From Neurospora tetrasperma FGSC 2508 (lineage: Eukaryota > Ascomycota > Sordariomycetes > Sordariales > Sordariaceae): DNA of 64,000 bases. The position numbers were made by a program, and so were the translations under genes. Location: the NCBI RefSeq assembly GCF_000213175.1, contig NW_009799103.1, forward strand, positions 771,295 to 835,294, written 5' to 3'. The notes under the pieces are model-generated. The model saw nothing but the letters and a program-made list of their open reading frames with translations, did not search any database and was not told the DNA's origin. This document shows, piece after piece, positions 1 through 10,091 of this stretch (its first letter is position 1; every line of letters starts with the position of its first letter).

Positions 1-354
1 GACTTCATCTGCGACGTCCCTCTCGTCAGTATCGACTCGAGCCAGTATAGAGAGGAGGGGAGAGAAGGGATGCCGACGTTGTTGCGACGCCATGTATTCT
101 GCCATGCGCTCCGAATTGGCCTCTGTAGTAGCCGAGCAGAAGGACTGGCTTTCGGGGGTATAGGTATAAGCGTCCAAGTCCAGCGGTTCTGCGTGTAACC
201 TAGGCGTCTGGCGGTGATGGGGGTCGTCGTTGGCGGCGGCGGTAGAGGTAGCAGCAGGGGCGTTGAGGTTGTTGTCCGTCCCCTGCTGCGAAGGTGACGG
301 CAGGATGTGATGCCATGGCGAAGGCCACGACTGGTTTGGAAGATTGCCCTCCAT
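1..354 (-). CDS. N-terminal fragment of an unrecognised protein (runs off the left edge)
   Basis: An ATG at 354-352 on the minus strand opens a frame of 118 codons that stays open to base 1, so only the N-terminus of the gene is in the window. The peptide starts MEGNLPNQSWPSPWHHIL and is rich in Ser, Pro, Gln, Asn and Ala up to about residue 50. A more ordinary stretch with PFSPLLSILARVDTDERD follows near residues 97-112. I see no signal peptide, membrane segment or catalytic motif. Codon use is GC-rich at third positions like the neighbouring genes, which supports real coding. I do not recognise the family. The first 50 residues look disordered, which is common in fungal regulatory or RING-type proteins, but nothing here proves either. 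Confidence 0.6.
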   Translation of the reverse strand, partial: MEGNLPNQSWPSPWHHILPSPSQQGTDNNLNAPAATSTAAANDDPHHRQTPRLHAEPLDLDAYTYTPESQSFCSATTEANSERMAEYMASQQRRHPFSPLLSILARVDTDERDVADEV

Positions 355-895
355 AGTTGAACACGTCCAGAGATCTCGTGGTGTAAGAAACTGAATAGAA
401 AATGAATTTTTGTCGGCTTTTGAAATGGTGACGACGTCCATGATATTTTAGCGTCTATCTGTTAGTGCTTAGGCGCTCCGCTTACCCCACCTCTGTGTTG
501 GCGATCTCGCGGCGATCAATGGGACACAGACGCATGGCGAGCAGGGATAGCAGCAACATGTCTTTTGTTAGTGAGCTACACTCGTTCCGCCGATTATAGC
601 TGCCTACAGCGCTACTGTACTAACAATTGCAATGCAAGATGCCCATCACATGCACCAGGCAAAGTGGAAGGGGATGGAGGGGTTCACTCCATCACAGCGC
701 ATACACTACTACCTCTACCTCTCTACCTCTACTATCACAGATCACGATGCATCATCCGCCTTAAGCGCCAACCATTCATCTAACCCGTCTACCTCCTACT
801 GCTTCTCCATTCCGAATAACAAAAAATCTAGACCCCACCTCCTCATCCCCCCAGGCCCAGCCTCCCTCCTCTATCACCCTACCTTTCGCATTCAC
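355..895. other. Divergent intergenic region
   Basis: About 540 bp between the left-edge gene (minus) and the cupin gene (plus), probably holding both promoters. A CT-rich run with short ACCTCT repeats lies around 700-790. I see no clear TATA box, RNA gene or other coding region. Confidence 0.5.
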
Positions 896-1502
896 ATGGG
901 TTTCATAGCCATCATGGCCTCCCTCCTGCCCATCATCGACGACATCCTACCCATGATCCTACCCTCTTCCGTTTCCGTCACCAGAAAATCCGATATAATC
1001 CCACCAATACCCCCCGTCATCCCCACCACAACGGCCGACGGAGAGAAAGGGAGCCATCGAGTGCGCGTTTACAGCCGAGATGCCGTGGTCAACAAGTTGG
1101 ATAAGGTTTGCTCAACGGGTTCGTTACTACCTACTAATCGACTCATGTTGACCATTTTTAACTAAAATAATAATATTCATCATAAAAAAAGTCCTCATCC
1201 TCTCCCCCGACTCCTACTCCACCGTCCGCCACCACGGCGAACAAGACGCCATCATCTACGTCGCCTCGGGCAACGGCGTGCTCCTGACAGCGCCCAAAGA
1301 CGAAGGCGGCGAACCGGAACGGCATGAGCTTGGCCAGGGTGACTTTGCTGCCGTCCCGGCTTGGACAGAATATCAGGCTTTGAACGAGTCGGCGGAGCAG
1401 GATACGCATTGGGTGATTATTCGCAGTGGGAGTCATCCGGTGGAAGTGCACCTTAAGGGGTGGGGAAGGGGGAAAGCTGAGTATCCGCCTTCGAGGGCCT
1501 GA
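896..1502 (+). CDS. Small cupin-domain protein (two exons)
   Basis: Proposed exons are 896-1118 and 1192-1502, giving 177 aa. The second exon encodes a single-domain cupin barrel. It shows the motif-1-like VRHHGEQDAIIYVASGNG and, after the GDFAAVPAWTEYQ strand, a typical C-terminal WVIIRSG strand and a GW ending. In cupins such His and Glu residues bind a metal; the substrate cannot be told. The N-terminal 40 residues are hydrophobic and proline-rich with no clear homology. The only donor that keeps the frame is GTTCGT at 1119, the same donor type as the second VPS4 intron in this window. A better-looking GTTTGC at 1106 breaks the frame. A TTTTAAC branch-like site precedes the acceptor AAAAAAAG. 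An upstream in-frame ATG at 632 also exists, so the start is uncertain. Confidence 0.6.
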
Positions 1503-1649
1503 GTTATTCCTTTTTTTATTTTATTTTTTATTGGGAGTGAGTTTCTGTGTGCTTTGGGATGATATCTAGCGAGGAGCGCGGTGCAGTGGGATGAGCGTTA
1601 ATATACCCTTTTGTTTTGGTTCCCCCTCGTGTCGCGGATCATCAAAACT

Positions 1650-3545
1650 CTACTTCAACCCCCCGATAACATCCAACACCGGCCTCAACCTCTCCCCACT
1701 TTCAAACATCTGCGCATGATCCAACCGCGGATACCAAACGATCTCCATCCCATTCCCCATCTTCTTGCGCATCATCTGTCCCTTCCCCTTCCCATTCCCT
1801 TCCCACTCAACGTCGTCCTCATCCACAATTCCCTGTCCCTGTCCCTGATCTCCAAATCCATCCCATCCCAAATACCCCCTCACGCTCTTGGTATCAACAA
1901 TCAGATCCCTTCCCGCCAGACAAACCACCACCCTTTTCTTTGCGTCCCCTTCCAGAAACGCCTCCAAGTCCTCCCTCCACAGGATATTCTGCCTCCAGAA
2001 GAACCCTCGCCCCAACGCCCTCGCTATCCCCAAATCTGTACTAGCAAAGTACCACAGCTGCCACTCATTCGCTGTCCTGGGCGCACGGCGCGTGAAGTTG
2101 TATGCTACCGAGGGCAAATGAAGACAGATAGAAACAGGGTCGGTGAGGATGAGTGTGTTCGTCAGGGCCGCTAGACTCTTTCCTGATGCTGCTGTTGCTG
2201 CGGCGCCCTTCTTCGCAGCCTTCGCTCCACTTCCGGGTAGTACAGGGTTGTTGAATAGGAAAGGCGTGCTGGACCTCAAAATAGGCGCCACCAGCGTTGA
2301 CCCGTACGAGTGCGTCACGAGCGTGAAACCCTTATCTAGCGGAAATCCCCCGCCATCTTGGTTGTTATGGAAGGCTAGGATGGTTTCCAACTCCCTCAGA
2401 AATTCCCCGTGGGTGAGCACGGCCGGAAGGTCAGGGCCCGAGCCAGTAAGTCGGGAGGAAATCGGCAAGAGCTCAATGGCGAGGATGCCGATTTGCCCGT
2501 CTTCTTCGGTCCCCACTAGACCGTGCGAGGTTTTGAGCGAGCTGAGAAGCGTGGTGTAGCTCCAGAGGCCGATGCCGATGCCGTGGATGAACACCACGGG
2601 CGCTTGGGTGCGTGATCGGTGTGGACGGAGGTAGTAGCTGAGGTGTTTGGTGGGCGATGTGTGGTGTCGGAGACTGGAGGGGATCAAGGGGATGGAGTGT
2701 TGGAGGCGTGGTGGAAAGAGGGTTGTGGGTGTCTTCTTGGTTGCTGTTGATGTCACCGGTTGTGGTGACAGGGACCGAGATGGTCGATAATGCGTATACC
2801 CATGCCACGCCAACATGAAATGCGTGACCAGATCCAGCAGCGCAATAACCCCATACCAAACAACGCTGCGGTACCGGGTATCGATCGCATCGAACGTCAG
2901 CCGCAAAGAAGTGGCCGTACCGCGGCCTGGTGGGAGTTTCCGGCCGAGGAGGGATTCGATCTTGGCCAGATAAGAGTCCAGCTCTTCCTCAATATCTTCG
3001 TTGTTCCCTTTTGTCTCCCCATCCCTGTCAAAGAAAGCCCAGAGCAGGAACTCCCGAACATTTTCCCTCTTCACTTCATCCACCTCCGCTCCCAGAAACC
3101 ATAGCTTCAAATACTCATTCCAGTCTGTCGTGCTGTCTGAGGCCCTGTCGAACAGCTCTTCTCGCTCCTTGCGCCCGGGCAAGGGCGGGTGCACAGCTTC
3201 GTGTGTGAGACTGGATTTGTGCGGGAGGTAGAGGGTCGTGATGTAGATGAGCTCTGTTGTGAGAAGGGCTGCGAGGAGGAGAATCTTGGTGGGGGAGGTG
3301 AGGATGGTGAGGAGCGAAGGAGGGATGAAGGAGGCGATATGCTCTGCGTAGGCGATCAGGGGAGAGGGAGGGTATCGAAGAGTAACCGCGATAAGGAGAA
3401 GGAAGGTTTCGATGAGCGGGGCATATTGGAGGAGGACGATGCAAACGCGGATGAAGATGAGGCGCGGAAAGGTGTTGTTTATCATGGTAGCGGTTGGTGT
3501 TGATTGAACCCCTTGATGCTTTTGACCTGTGAACTTTTGTGACAC
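1650..3545 (-). CDS. Membrane-anchored alpha/beta hydrolase-fold protein
   Basis: A single intron-free frame of 631 aa; translation may instead begin at Met21. The N-terminal third holds hydrophobic segments around residues 29-56 and 77-106, and a third near 229-247. A hydrolase fold of the epoxide hydrolase/lipase type follows. The oxyanion motif HGIGIG lies near residue 321 and the nucleophile elbow THSYGS carries Ser near 413. The likely acid is in GRDLIVD near 545 and the likely base His in LDHAQMF near 610. The elbow has Thr in place of the usual Gly before His-Ser, so it is THSYG rather than GHSxG. The order of parts matches fungal integral-membrane hydrolases of unknown substrate. A Gly/Gln-rich loop (DQGQGQG) and an acidic/Lys patch sit between acid and base. 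It is probably a membrane-bound esterase or lipase; the substrate is unknown. Confidence 0.8.
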   Translation of the reverse strand: MSQKFTGQKHQGVQSTPTATMINNTFPRLIFIRVCIVLLQYAPLIETFLLLIAVTLRYPPSPLIAYAEHIASFIPPSLLTILTSPTKILLLAALLTTELIYITTLYLPHKSSLTHEAVHPPLPGRKEREELFDRASDSTTDWNEYLKLWFLGAEVDEVKRENVREFLLWAFFDRDGETKGNNEDIEEELDSYLAKIESLLGRKLPPGRGTATSLRLTFDAIDTRYRSVVWYGVIALLDLVTHFMLAWHGYTHYRPSRSLSPQPVTSTATKKTPTTLFPPRLQHSIPLIPSSLRHHTSPTKHLSYYLRPHRSRTQAPVVFIHGIGIGLWSYTTLLSSLKTSHGLVGTEEDGQIGILAIELLPISSRLTGSGPDLPAVLTHGEFLRELETILAFHNNQDGGGFPLDKGFTLVTHSYGSTLVAPILRSSTPFLFNNPVLPGSGAKAAKKGAAATAASGKSLAALTNTLILTDPVSICLHLPSVAYNFTRRAPRTANEWQLWYFASTDLGIARALGRGFFWRQNILWREDLEAFLEGDAKKRVVVCLAGRDLIVDTKSVRGYLGWDGFGDQGQGQGIVDEDDVEWEGNGKGKGQMMRKKMGNGMEIVWYPRLDHAQMFESGERLRPVLDVIGGLK

Positions 3546-4776
3546 TTGAAGTATAGGTATATTATCACTCGGGCGCGTTCAGGGCTTCATGCCCGGGTAC
3601 GAGACAACATCTTGCTAGTTCCGACGATTTTTCTTTTTTGGTGGGGAGACGTCGATCCGGCCAGGACCCTGAAAATTCGTGACACAGGTGCAGAGGTAAA
3701 AAAATGAAACCGTTGACAAAAATGCATGCTACAAAATCCCAAACCAAGGAAACATCATTCGACTCATGGTCCCAGAAAGGAAAACCAAAGGGGAGATTGT
3801 TCCCAACAGAAATGGCAACTGGTGAGAATGGCTAGTGTAGCGAGAAAAGAGTTGGGCTCCATTCAAACACTGCCGATTGGCCCAGACCCCAGGCGACCCT
3901 TATGACGTCATTGCAGCCATCCCCGTCCGTCTCGACGTTGACTTTCCCCTGGGCATGCCAGCGTTTCGAGGAAAGGCTCAAAAATTTAGGTGTAGATTAC
4001 CCTTGGGTGAATCTGAGGTTCACTGCCTCACTTGAGTTTTGCTGATTTCTCTGCCCGTCTAGCGTCTAGCGTCTGGTGCGCCATCAGGCTAGCAAACCGT
4101 TGTTTTGTTCCATGTGGTTAACCCTAGTCAGCATTCATCTTCATAACCATCACCGTATTTCAGGGCATCAGAGGAGTCAAGTTTACTTAGAAGTGTGCGC
4201 GCACCAATTCGCGAGTGGCTGGCATTGGTATCTGCTGTGTCGTAGGCGGCCCGGCTGACTTGATCGAACATCAACACTCCACCTAGCCCGTACAGCGCAA
4301 AAGATTTAGCAATGAGGTCGTCTATTTGTAACTAGGTGTGATATACCACTTGTTCGGTCCACTTATGGCTCTATTGTGCTAGTTACGGCCTTCCAAGATG
4401 ATGGCGTTCAAGATCTGGTATGGTGACTTCATGGTAGCTTCTAAACATGTTCGTAACATGGTCGGCAGACTATATACCAGCGTCTCCGTGCATACTTCTA
4501 GGGCGTCACCATGAATAGCACAGAGACCTGGAGCTGCCCATTAAATGTTGTTCAGTTTCCTTGTACACCGTACTTCGTCTTGGCCGTGAAAAAGAGCCGT
4601 GCGAACCGGCCCAGCCAACTCCATGGAGATGCTTGTACGCATATCAATGCTCAAAGCAGCTGCCGGCGGTGAGAATCCAGCGTGAATATGTACTGATGAT
4701 TCAGTCCTCCAGTAAAGACTGCCAACGGGATCTCGTAGCATCGTAATTTCGATTTCCCCAAGTAACGCAGGTCCCG
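3546..4776. other. Intergenic region upstream of the hydrolase gene
   Basis: About 1.2 kb between the hydrolase start and the 3' end of the coiled-coil gene, both on the minus strand. It should carry the hydrolase promoter and the coiled-coil gene 3' UTR. The only clear element is the CRE-type palindrome at 3902-3911. The short open frames here lack any recognisable domain. Confidence 0.5.
3902..3911. promoter_or_regulatory. Perfect CRE/ATF-type palindrome ATGACGTCAT
   Basis: A perfect 10-bp palindrome, the optimal site for bZIP factors of the ATF/CREB class, located about 357 bp upstream of the hydrolase ATG. In filamentous fungi such sites are bound by Atf1/AtfA-type stress regulators. Function is inferred from sequence and position only. 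Confidence 0.45.
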
Positions 4777-7700
4777 TTACTTTTGTCCGGTCTTGGAATA
4801 CTGGATGCACTCTTCCAACGTCTGACACATATCGGCCATGTTCGCTACGACCGTCGATGGAGGGTTCCCTCGCTCGGCCATCTTATTCCGGTAATTCTGC
4901 ATCGTAATGAGATGGTGCTGCAAGTCTTTTTCTGCAGCCGCCATGGCCTGCTTCAGGCTCTTCGGCTGAGGCTGAGTCCTACCAGAAGCATACACCTGAG
5001 CTTGTAAACTCGATATCTCCTTCGCCATTCTGTCCAGTTTTTGGCTCTGACTCTGAATCAGAGCTTTCTGTTCCCCGAACAGTGCTTTGATAAACTCGGC
5101 GTCGACGGAAACGCTGATGCTTGCTGATGAGTCGACTGTGTCATTCATCCGAGCACGTTCCTCCTTCAAGTCCATCACTTCATTCTTGAGCTGGTCGACA
5201 TTATCAGAAATCGTCTTTACGACACCCATGATATCTTTGAGGTCGCCAGTGTTCGTGGCAAGCGGAGGGGCAATTCCCCGTTGCGCTTGGCCTTCCTTTC
5301 TCAGATCGGACACCTCATTGTTCAAAGCGTCCACCTTTTGCGAGATGGCAGCCAGGGCAGTCATCAGCGCTTCCGAGTCCCTAGACGGAGCAGTTCTAAG
5401 AGGTGTTGCAACAACCCGCTTTTCCAGCTGCTGGTGCTGCAGGCGGAGGTCGGAAATCTCGCTCAGCACCAGTGCGACGCTAGTCTTAACATCCTCTACA
5501 GAAACGGAGAACTCTGCAATGCCATTGTGTTGCCACTCTTTGCTTTGGAAATTATCCTTGATGCACATGATGTCGTCCTGTATGAAGGCCATTCTGTCCA
5601 CCATAACCTGGAACGAGTCGAAGAGGGTGCTCATATCTCCATGGAGACCGCTAACATCCGACTGGAATTTGCTAATGCTTCGTTCAAGCGGCCGAATCAC
5701 GGCAGCCGCCTTAAGCTGCCCTTCAGTATCCGCCAGTTTCTTCTCGAGTGTGGAAACCATCTCTTTCCACCCGGCAACTTCTTCGTCCGAGGACACGACA
5801 GACGGATGGGGTGAGAGTCGCAGTCCGGGAATGTCGGCCCTTTCTGAGACAGATGGGGCCGGAACAACGGCGTCGGAATGGTGAGAAGCTGCAGGGGGGT
5901 TGGTTGTGCTGAGCAAAGTGCCACTGCACTCCGGTGGGCCTGTGTTATCGGCAGTCCTAGAATCATCGCGCTGCTGCTCCTGCTTGTTGGGAGCAGATGA
6001 CTGAGTTGTAGAGGCCGAGCCGTTCGACTCAGGCTTTTGCTGTGTCCTTTCGTGCGGCTGATCTTGGACCTCTGGGCGAAGTCGGCATTCAGGGCAATTG
6101 GCGAGAAAGCGGTCCAGGTCCTCGCCCCTACTGGGCCAGAAGAACTTTGTAAAAAGCGCCTTCTTAGTGCGTTTTCTTGGGTAATGTACCCCGCCGGGCC
6201 CGCGGTGACAGTCGGACATGATGTTCATCTGCAGCGCACTCTTGGGCACTACCAAGCGCCCATTCCACAGTAAGAGATGGTCCCGAGTTGTCGTGTAAGG
6301 ACTCCTTGCTTGATTAGCCTGGGATCTGTACCGATGCAACTCCGGACTCTTCTTATTGGCTTCTTCTAACCGCATTCTCAGGTTGGATCCGGAAAGATAG
6401 AGCGAAGCGGCCGAAGGCTGAACGGTTGCTATGGTCGAGCTTGAAAGATGTGCGATGCTCTTGCTGTCATCAGTACGCTTAGAGTGGCGCATCTCCTCAA
6501 GTTTGCGTTCATTCGGAGAATTTTGCTCTCGTCTCTCCTGCTCGCCAATCTTCTTTCTGCTCTGATCATCAACCTGCTTGTGCACCTCGCGTTTGCGTTG
6601 TTCTTCGAGTCCCTTCCGAGCTTCTTCAGCTTGCTTCTGAGCTTCGACTTGATTGCGCTCCTCGCCGAGCCTCTTTTGCTCGAGTCGCTGCTGGGCTTCG
6701 GTCTCCTTGCGTTCCTCCTCACGACGCTTCTTGATTTCGGCCTGTTTACGTTCCTCTTCAAGTCGCTTCCGAGCTTCTTCAGCTTGCTTGCGTTCCTCCT
6801 CGAAGCGTTTCTGTGCTTCTACCTGTTTTTGAGTTTCGGCTCTCTTGCGCTCTTCCTCAAGTGCCTTCTGCTCTTCGAGTCTCTTCTGTTCCTCGACTCG
6901 CACCCGGGCTTCCTCGGCCTTTTTCTTGGCTTCGGCCTGCTCGGCTTCGGCCCGTTTGCGTTCCTCTTCAAATCTCTTTTGGGCTTCCGCCTGCTTCCGG
7001 GCTTGGGCTTGCTGGCGCTCCTCCTCAAGTCTCTTCTGCTCTTCGAGTTTCTTTTGCTCCTCGAGCTTCTTTTGCTCCTCAAGTTTCTTCTGCTCCTCGA
7101 GCTTCTTTTGCTCCTCAATTCTCTTCTGCTCTTCGAGCTTCTTTTGCTCCTCAATTCTCTTCTGTTCCTCGAGTCGCTTTTGTTCTTCGAGTCGCTTTTG
7201 TTCCTCGAGTCGCTTCCGAGCTTCTTCGGCCTGTTTGCGAGCTTCGGCCTGTTTGCGTTCCTCCTCGAAGCGTGTCTGGGCTTCGGCTTTCTTGCGCTCT
7301 TCCGCAAGTCTCTTCTGCTCCTCGATTTTCTTCTGCTCTTCGAGCTTCTTCTGCTCCTCAAGTCGCTTCTGTTCTTCGAAGCGCTTCCGAGCTTCTACCG
7401 CTTGTTTCTGCGCTTCGGCCTGCTTCCGAGATTCTTGGGCCTGCTTTTGAGTCCTTTCGTCAAGCAGTCGGATTCGTTCTCCCTGTTGTTCATCAAGACT
7501 TTTGAATTCTTTGGCCCTCGCTTGCTCCTGAAGCTTCTGTTGATCCAGCTTCTGCTGCTCGAGCCGCTGCTTCTCCAACAACTCTTGGTGCTCTTGAAGC
7601 TCTCTTTCAAGTCTGAGCTTTTCTTGTTCGAGCTTTTGTAGCTCTAGCCGACGCTCCTTGATCTTCTGCGCCTCGAGCCTCTCCTCTTCGACTTGCCGCT

Positions 7701-8797
7701 GCCTGAGTTTCTGGTTCTCCATTTGCTGTTGCTTGAGCCGTTGTTGATCAGATCTCTGCTGATCGTGACCATGCTGCCTCTCAAGCTGGGATTGAGCACG
7801 GGGCGCGGTAGGCGGCCGAAACAGGAATGCCTCTTCAGAGCGCGGGCCTAGTGGTGGCAGACGTTCTCCAGATTGATGCCATCCATGGTACTCATCCTTA
7901 TCTGACTGTCGTAAGGGAGACCTGTTGTTGTCTGGATGCCAATGTTGGGGTGCTGAGTGTTGCTCTGGGTACCGCCCGGAGCTGTGGTGCCGTTTGGTCG
8001 GGTGAACGTCGTCTTGGGCGAAGGGTGAGCCTGAGCGCTTGCGCGGCGGTACCGGTTGTTGCTCGGATTTCCTGTTTGGTTCCAACAGGAACTCCCAGCC
8101 CGTACCTCGCGGTTCGGCCTTGACGGGCATCGTGGGGGGCGTTCTTGAGCGAGTCGGCGAAATTTGGTTCGGTTGCCTTTGGGAGTCAAGGGGAACTTGA
8201 GGAGAAGCACCAGGCACGCTCCGTTGGGCCTCCAAGATGCGTGTTCGTCTCGGAGGTTTCCCAATGACGAAGGTTGGGATATTGTTGCAATTGATTAGAG
8301 TTCCTCTCATGTCGTTAAAGAAGCCAACTGCAGTGGAAAAAAGTAATGGATCCGTCAATCTGCCGGCGTTTTGGCTGGTAAGGCCCGTACTGGTCGAGCC
8401 AGGCAATGAACTCATCGACAACGTGGGTAGTGGGTGAGTTATGAACACGCCTCATCCTTTGGAGAGCAGTTTTGCGAGCATCCACAAGCATGTAGACCAG
8501 TTCTCTGACATAGCTGGGTTTGGTACTATAACCTCTAGCCATGGCGGTCCAGAACTCTGGTTGACCCCAGAATTCACCACACCGGCGAAGGGCCCTGAAA
8601 AGCACGAAGACGTTGTTGGCATACTTGAGCTCCTGCATGGCCGACGAATCCACCATGAATCGCCTGACCTCGTTGTGTTGCTCATTGGTGTAGATTTTGG
8701 CTACAAATCCAGCCGACCAGACATTGTCGAAGGGGTGATCCTCCTGGATCTCCGGGTCAAATCCGTATAGGACCGGAGGCTGTACAAAGGATACCAT
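4777..8797 (-). CDS. Long coiled-coil protein with an embedded retroelement-type integrase zinc-binding (H2C2) module
   Basis: Exon 1 runs from ATG 8797 to about 8391 (135 aa, starting MVSFVQPPVLYGFDPEIQED). An intron with donor GTACGG at 8390 and acceptor ATGAG at 8306 joins it in frame to exon 2, 8305-4777, giving about 1311 aa. A nearer CTGCAG acceptor at 8328 has a better pyrimidine tract but breaks the frame. Order of regions: N-terminal conserved-looking segment; Pro/Arg-rich linker with PRKRSGSP; a Glu/Lys/Gln-rich coiled coil of about 430 residues (EEQKKLEEQKK repeats); then an H2C2 zinc-binding module with HRGPGGVH and CPEC, spacing H-x6-H-x29-C-x2-C, preceded by LLLWNGRLVVPKSAL as in Ty3/gypsy integrases. 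More coiled coil follows at the C-terminus. No integrase core, reverse transcriptase or RNase H is present. Function unknown; it may be a scaffold or nuclear structural protein. Confidence 0.75.
6500..7790 (-). repeat. Internal heptad-like coding repeat (coiled coil)
   Basis: This stretch of the coiled-coil gene is built of near-identical 12-18 bp units encoding EEQKRLEEQKK, EERKQAEARK and similar. The most regular block lies around 7020-7210. The nucleotide repetition is strong enough that unit number may vary by slippage between strains. It also makes the antisense frames open, which explains several long but spurious ORFs here. Confidence 0.8.
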
Positions 8798-10091
8798 GTC
8801 TGACGACAGTGTCCTCCTCTTGAAAAAGGTTGTCTGTGCTAGGTTCAGAGACAGACTCGAAGAATCTCACAATGCCGCGAGGTCGAGGAGCGCGCAGACC
8901 GTGCTCGCATTGGCGGAGCGAGCAGTGGAAGCTCAAGATGGTGGGCGTCGAGAATAGCTGAACGAGATGTACAACTGCAAACTGGTTGCGGGCTGGTGTT
9001 AGTATCACAACGGAAGGAGACCTGCTAAAACGAAGCAAAGCAATTAGCACAATGGTAAAGCAAGGTACCAAGGAAGTTCCACAGGCAAAGAAAAAAAGAA
9101 GAAAAAAAGGAAAAAAAAAAAAAGGAAGAAGAAGAAAAAGGACGAGGTGGGTAGATTTCAGTTCTAGAACTCGAGTGAAGTTGTGGGTGGAGAGAGAGCA
9201 CTGCAGAGATCGATGGATGTCAGTTTGGCCGTCATGGTGCGAGCAAAATCCTTGACAACGGACCAGCCAAACAGAAAGAGCCATTGCAGTGCGGTTAGGA
9301 ACGCGGCATCAAAGACAAGCTGTTTGCACTGTAGCCCGTCGAATTAACCGTTCCAGTTTGACAAGAAGAACGACGGGGAAGCGCCCAATTTGATATGTCA
9401 AGATTTCCAACGAACCACTCCCCGATATCTCACAGCAATGTCGACACCTGATCGTTTAACAGGTTCGTTGCCCACACAAGTAAAAGGCGAAAGCAGCTTG
9501 AGCTGGACTGTGTGGATTCCTGAAAAAGTGGAGGCTTTATTCCCTCTCGAGGAAAGTCGAAAGGGCAAGTGGTGATCCACAATGACCAGCTGGCGGTCGT
9601 CCGAACCTTTCTCGCGCGGGTGTTGACATCTGCACCTGACTCTGACCAGGCGACGGCGGGCGGGAAAGAGCCTGGGTATCATCACCAAGTATGTCAATTC
9701 TGCAGGCATTCGGTCTGAGTGCATATGACGATGCAGCGCAGCAAATGATCTCAAGGCGATGGGTGCTTCAGGACGTCCCCTTTGGCGTTTGAGCAGTGAT
9801 GGACTGGCAGAGTCAGTTGTCTGGAAGAGGCATTCAGCGCGACGGAGTGCTCGATCGAAGAAAATCAGGTTTGACATGTCGTGGTTTCCTGTCCGTACCG
9901 TCACTGGCGGGGATCCTAGCAACATGGATCCCACTGTCACAAATTCAGGGTCCACGGGAGGGTTGATCAGGGTCCCGTCGTCCCGTCTGTTCCGTCTTCT
10001 CGGGACGCCGGCCACGTGCAATCTATCGGTACCGGTTTAACATCATACTTCACCTCAGCTTGGGGCTTCCCTCCGCCTGAAGCGTCTCCTA
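8798..10091. other. Intergenic region with a polypurine tract
   Basis: About 1.3 kb upstream of the coiled-coil gene and downstream of the NmrA-like gene. A pure A/G tract of about 50 bp lies at 9090-9140, which on the coiled-coil gene's strand is a pyrimidine-rich stretch about 300 bp before its ATG, typical of fungal promoters. No protein domain is recognisable in the small frames. Confidence 0.45.

Noticed and set aside
6070-6290. Complete Ty3/gypsy retrotransposon
   Set aside because: Only the H2C2 zinc-binding module is present. No reverse transcriptase, RNase H, protease or LTRs were found around it.
6448-7641. Long plus-strand open frame (397 codons) with Leu-rich peptide
   Set aside because: It is the antisense of the coiled-coil repeat: GAG/AAG-rich codons read backwards as Leu/Phe/Ser. 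No membrane-protein pattern or start context supports it.
9398-10021. Minus-strand frame of 207 codons
   Set aside because: Arg-rich with no domain; codon use unlike true neighbours; lies between two real genes with no splice partners.
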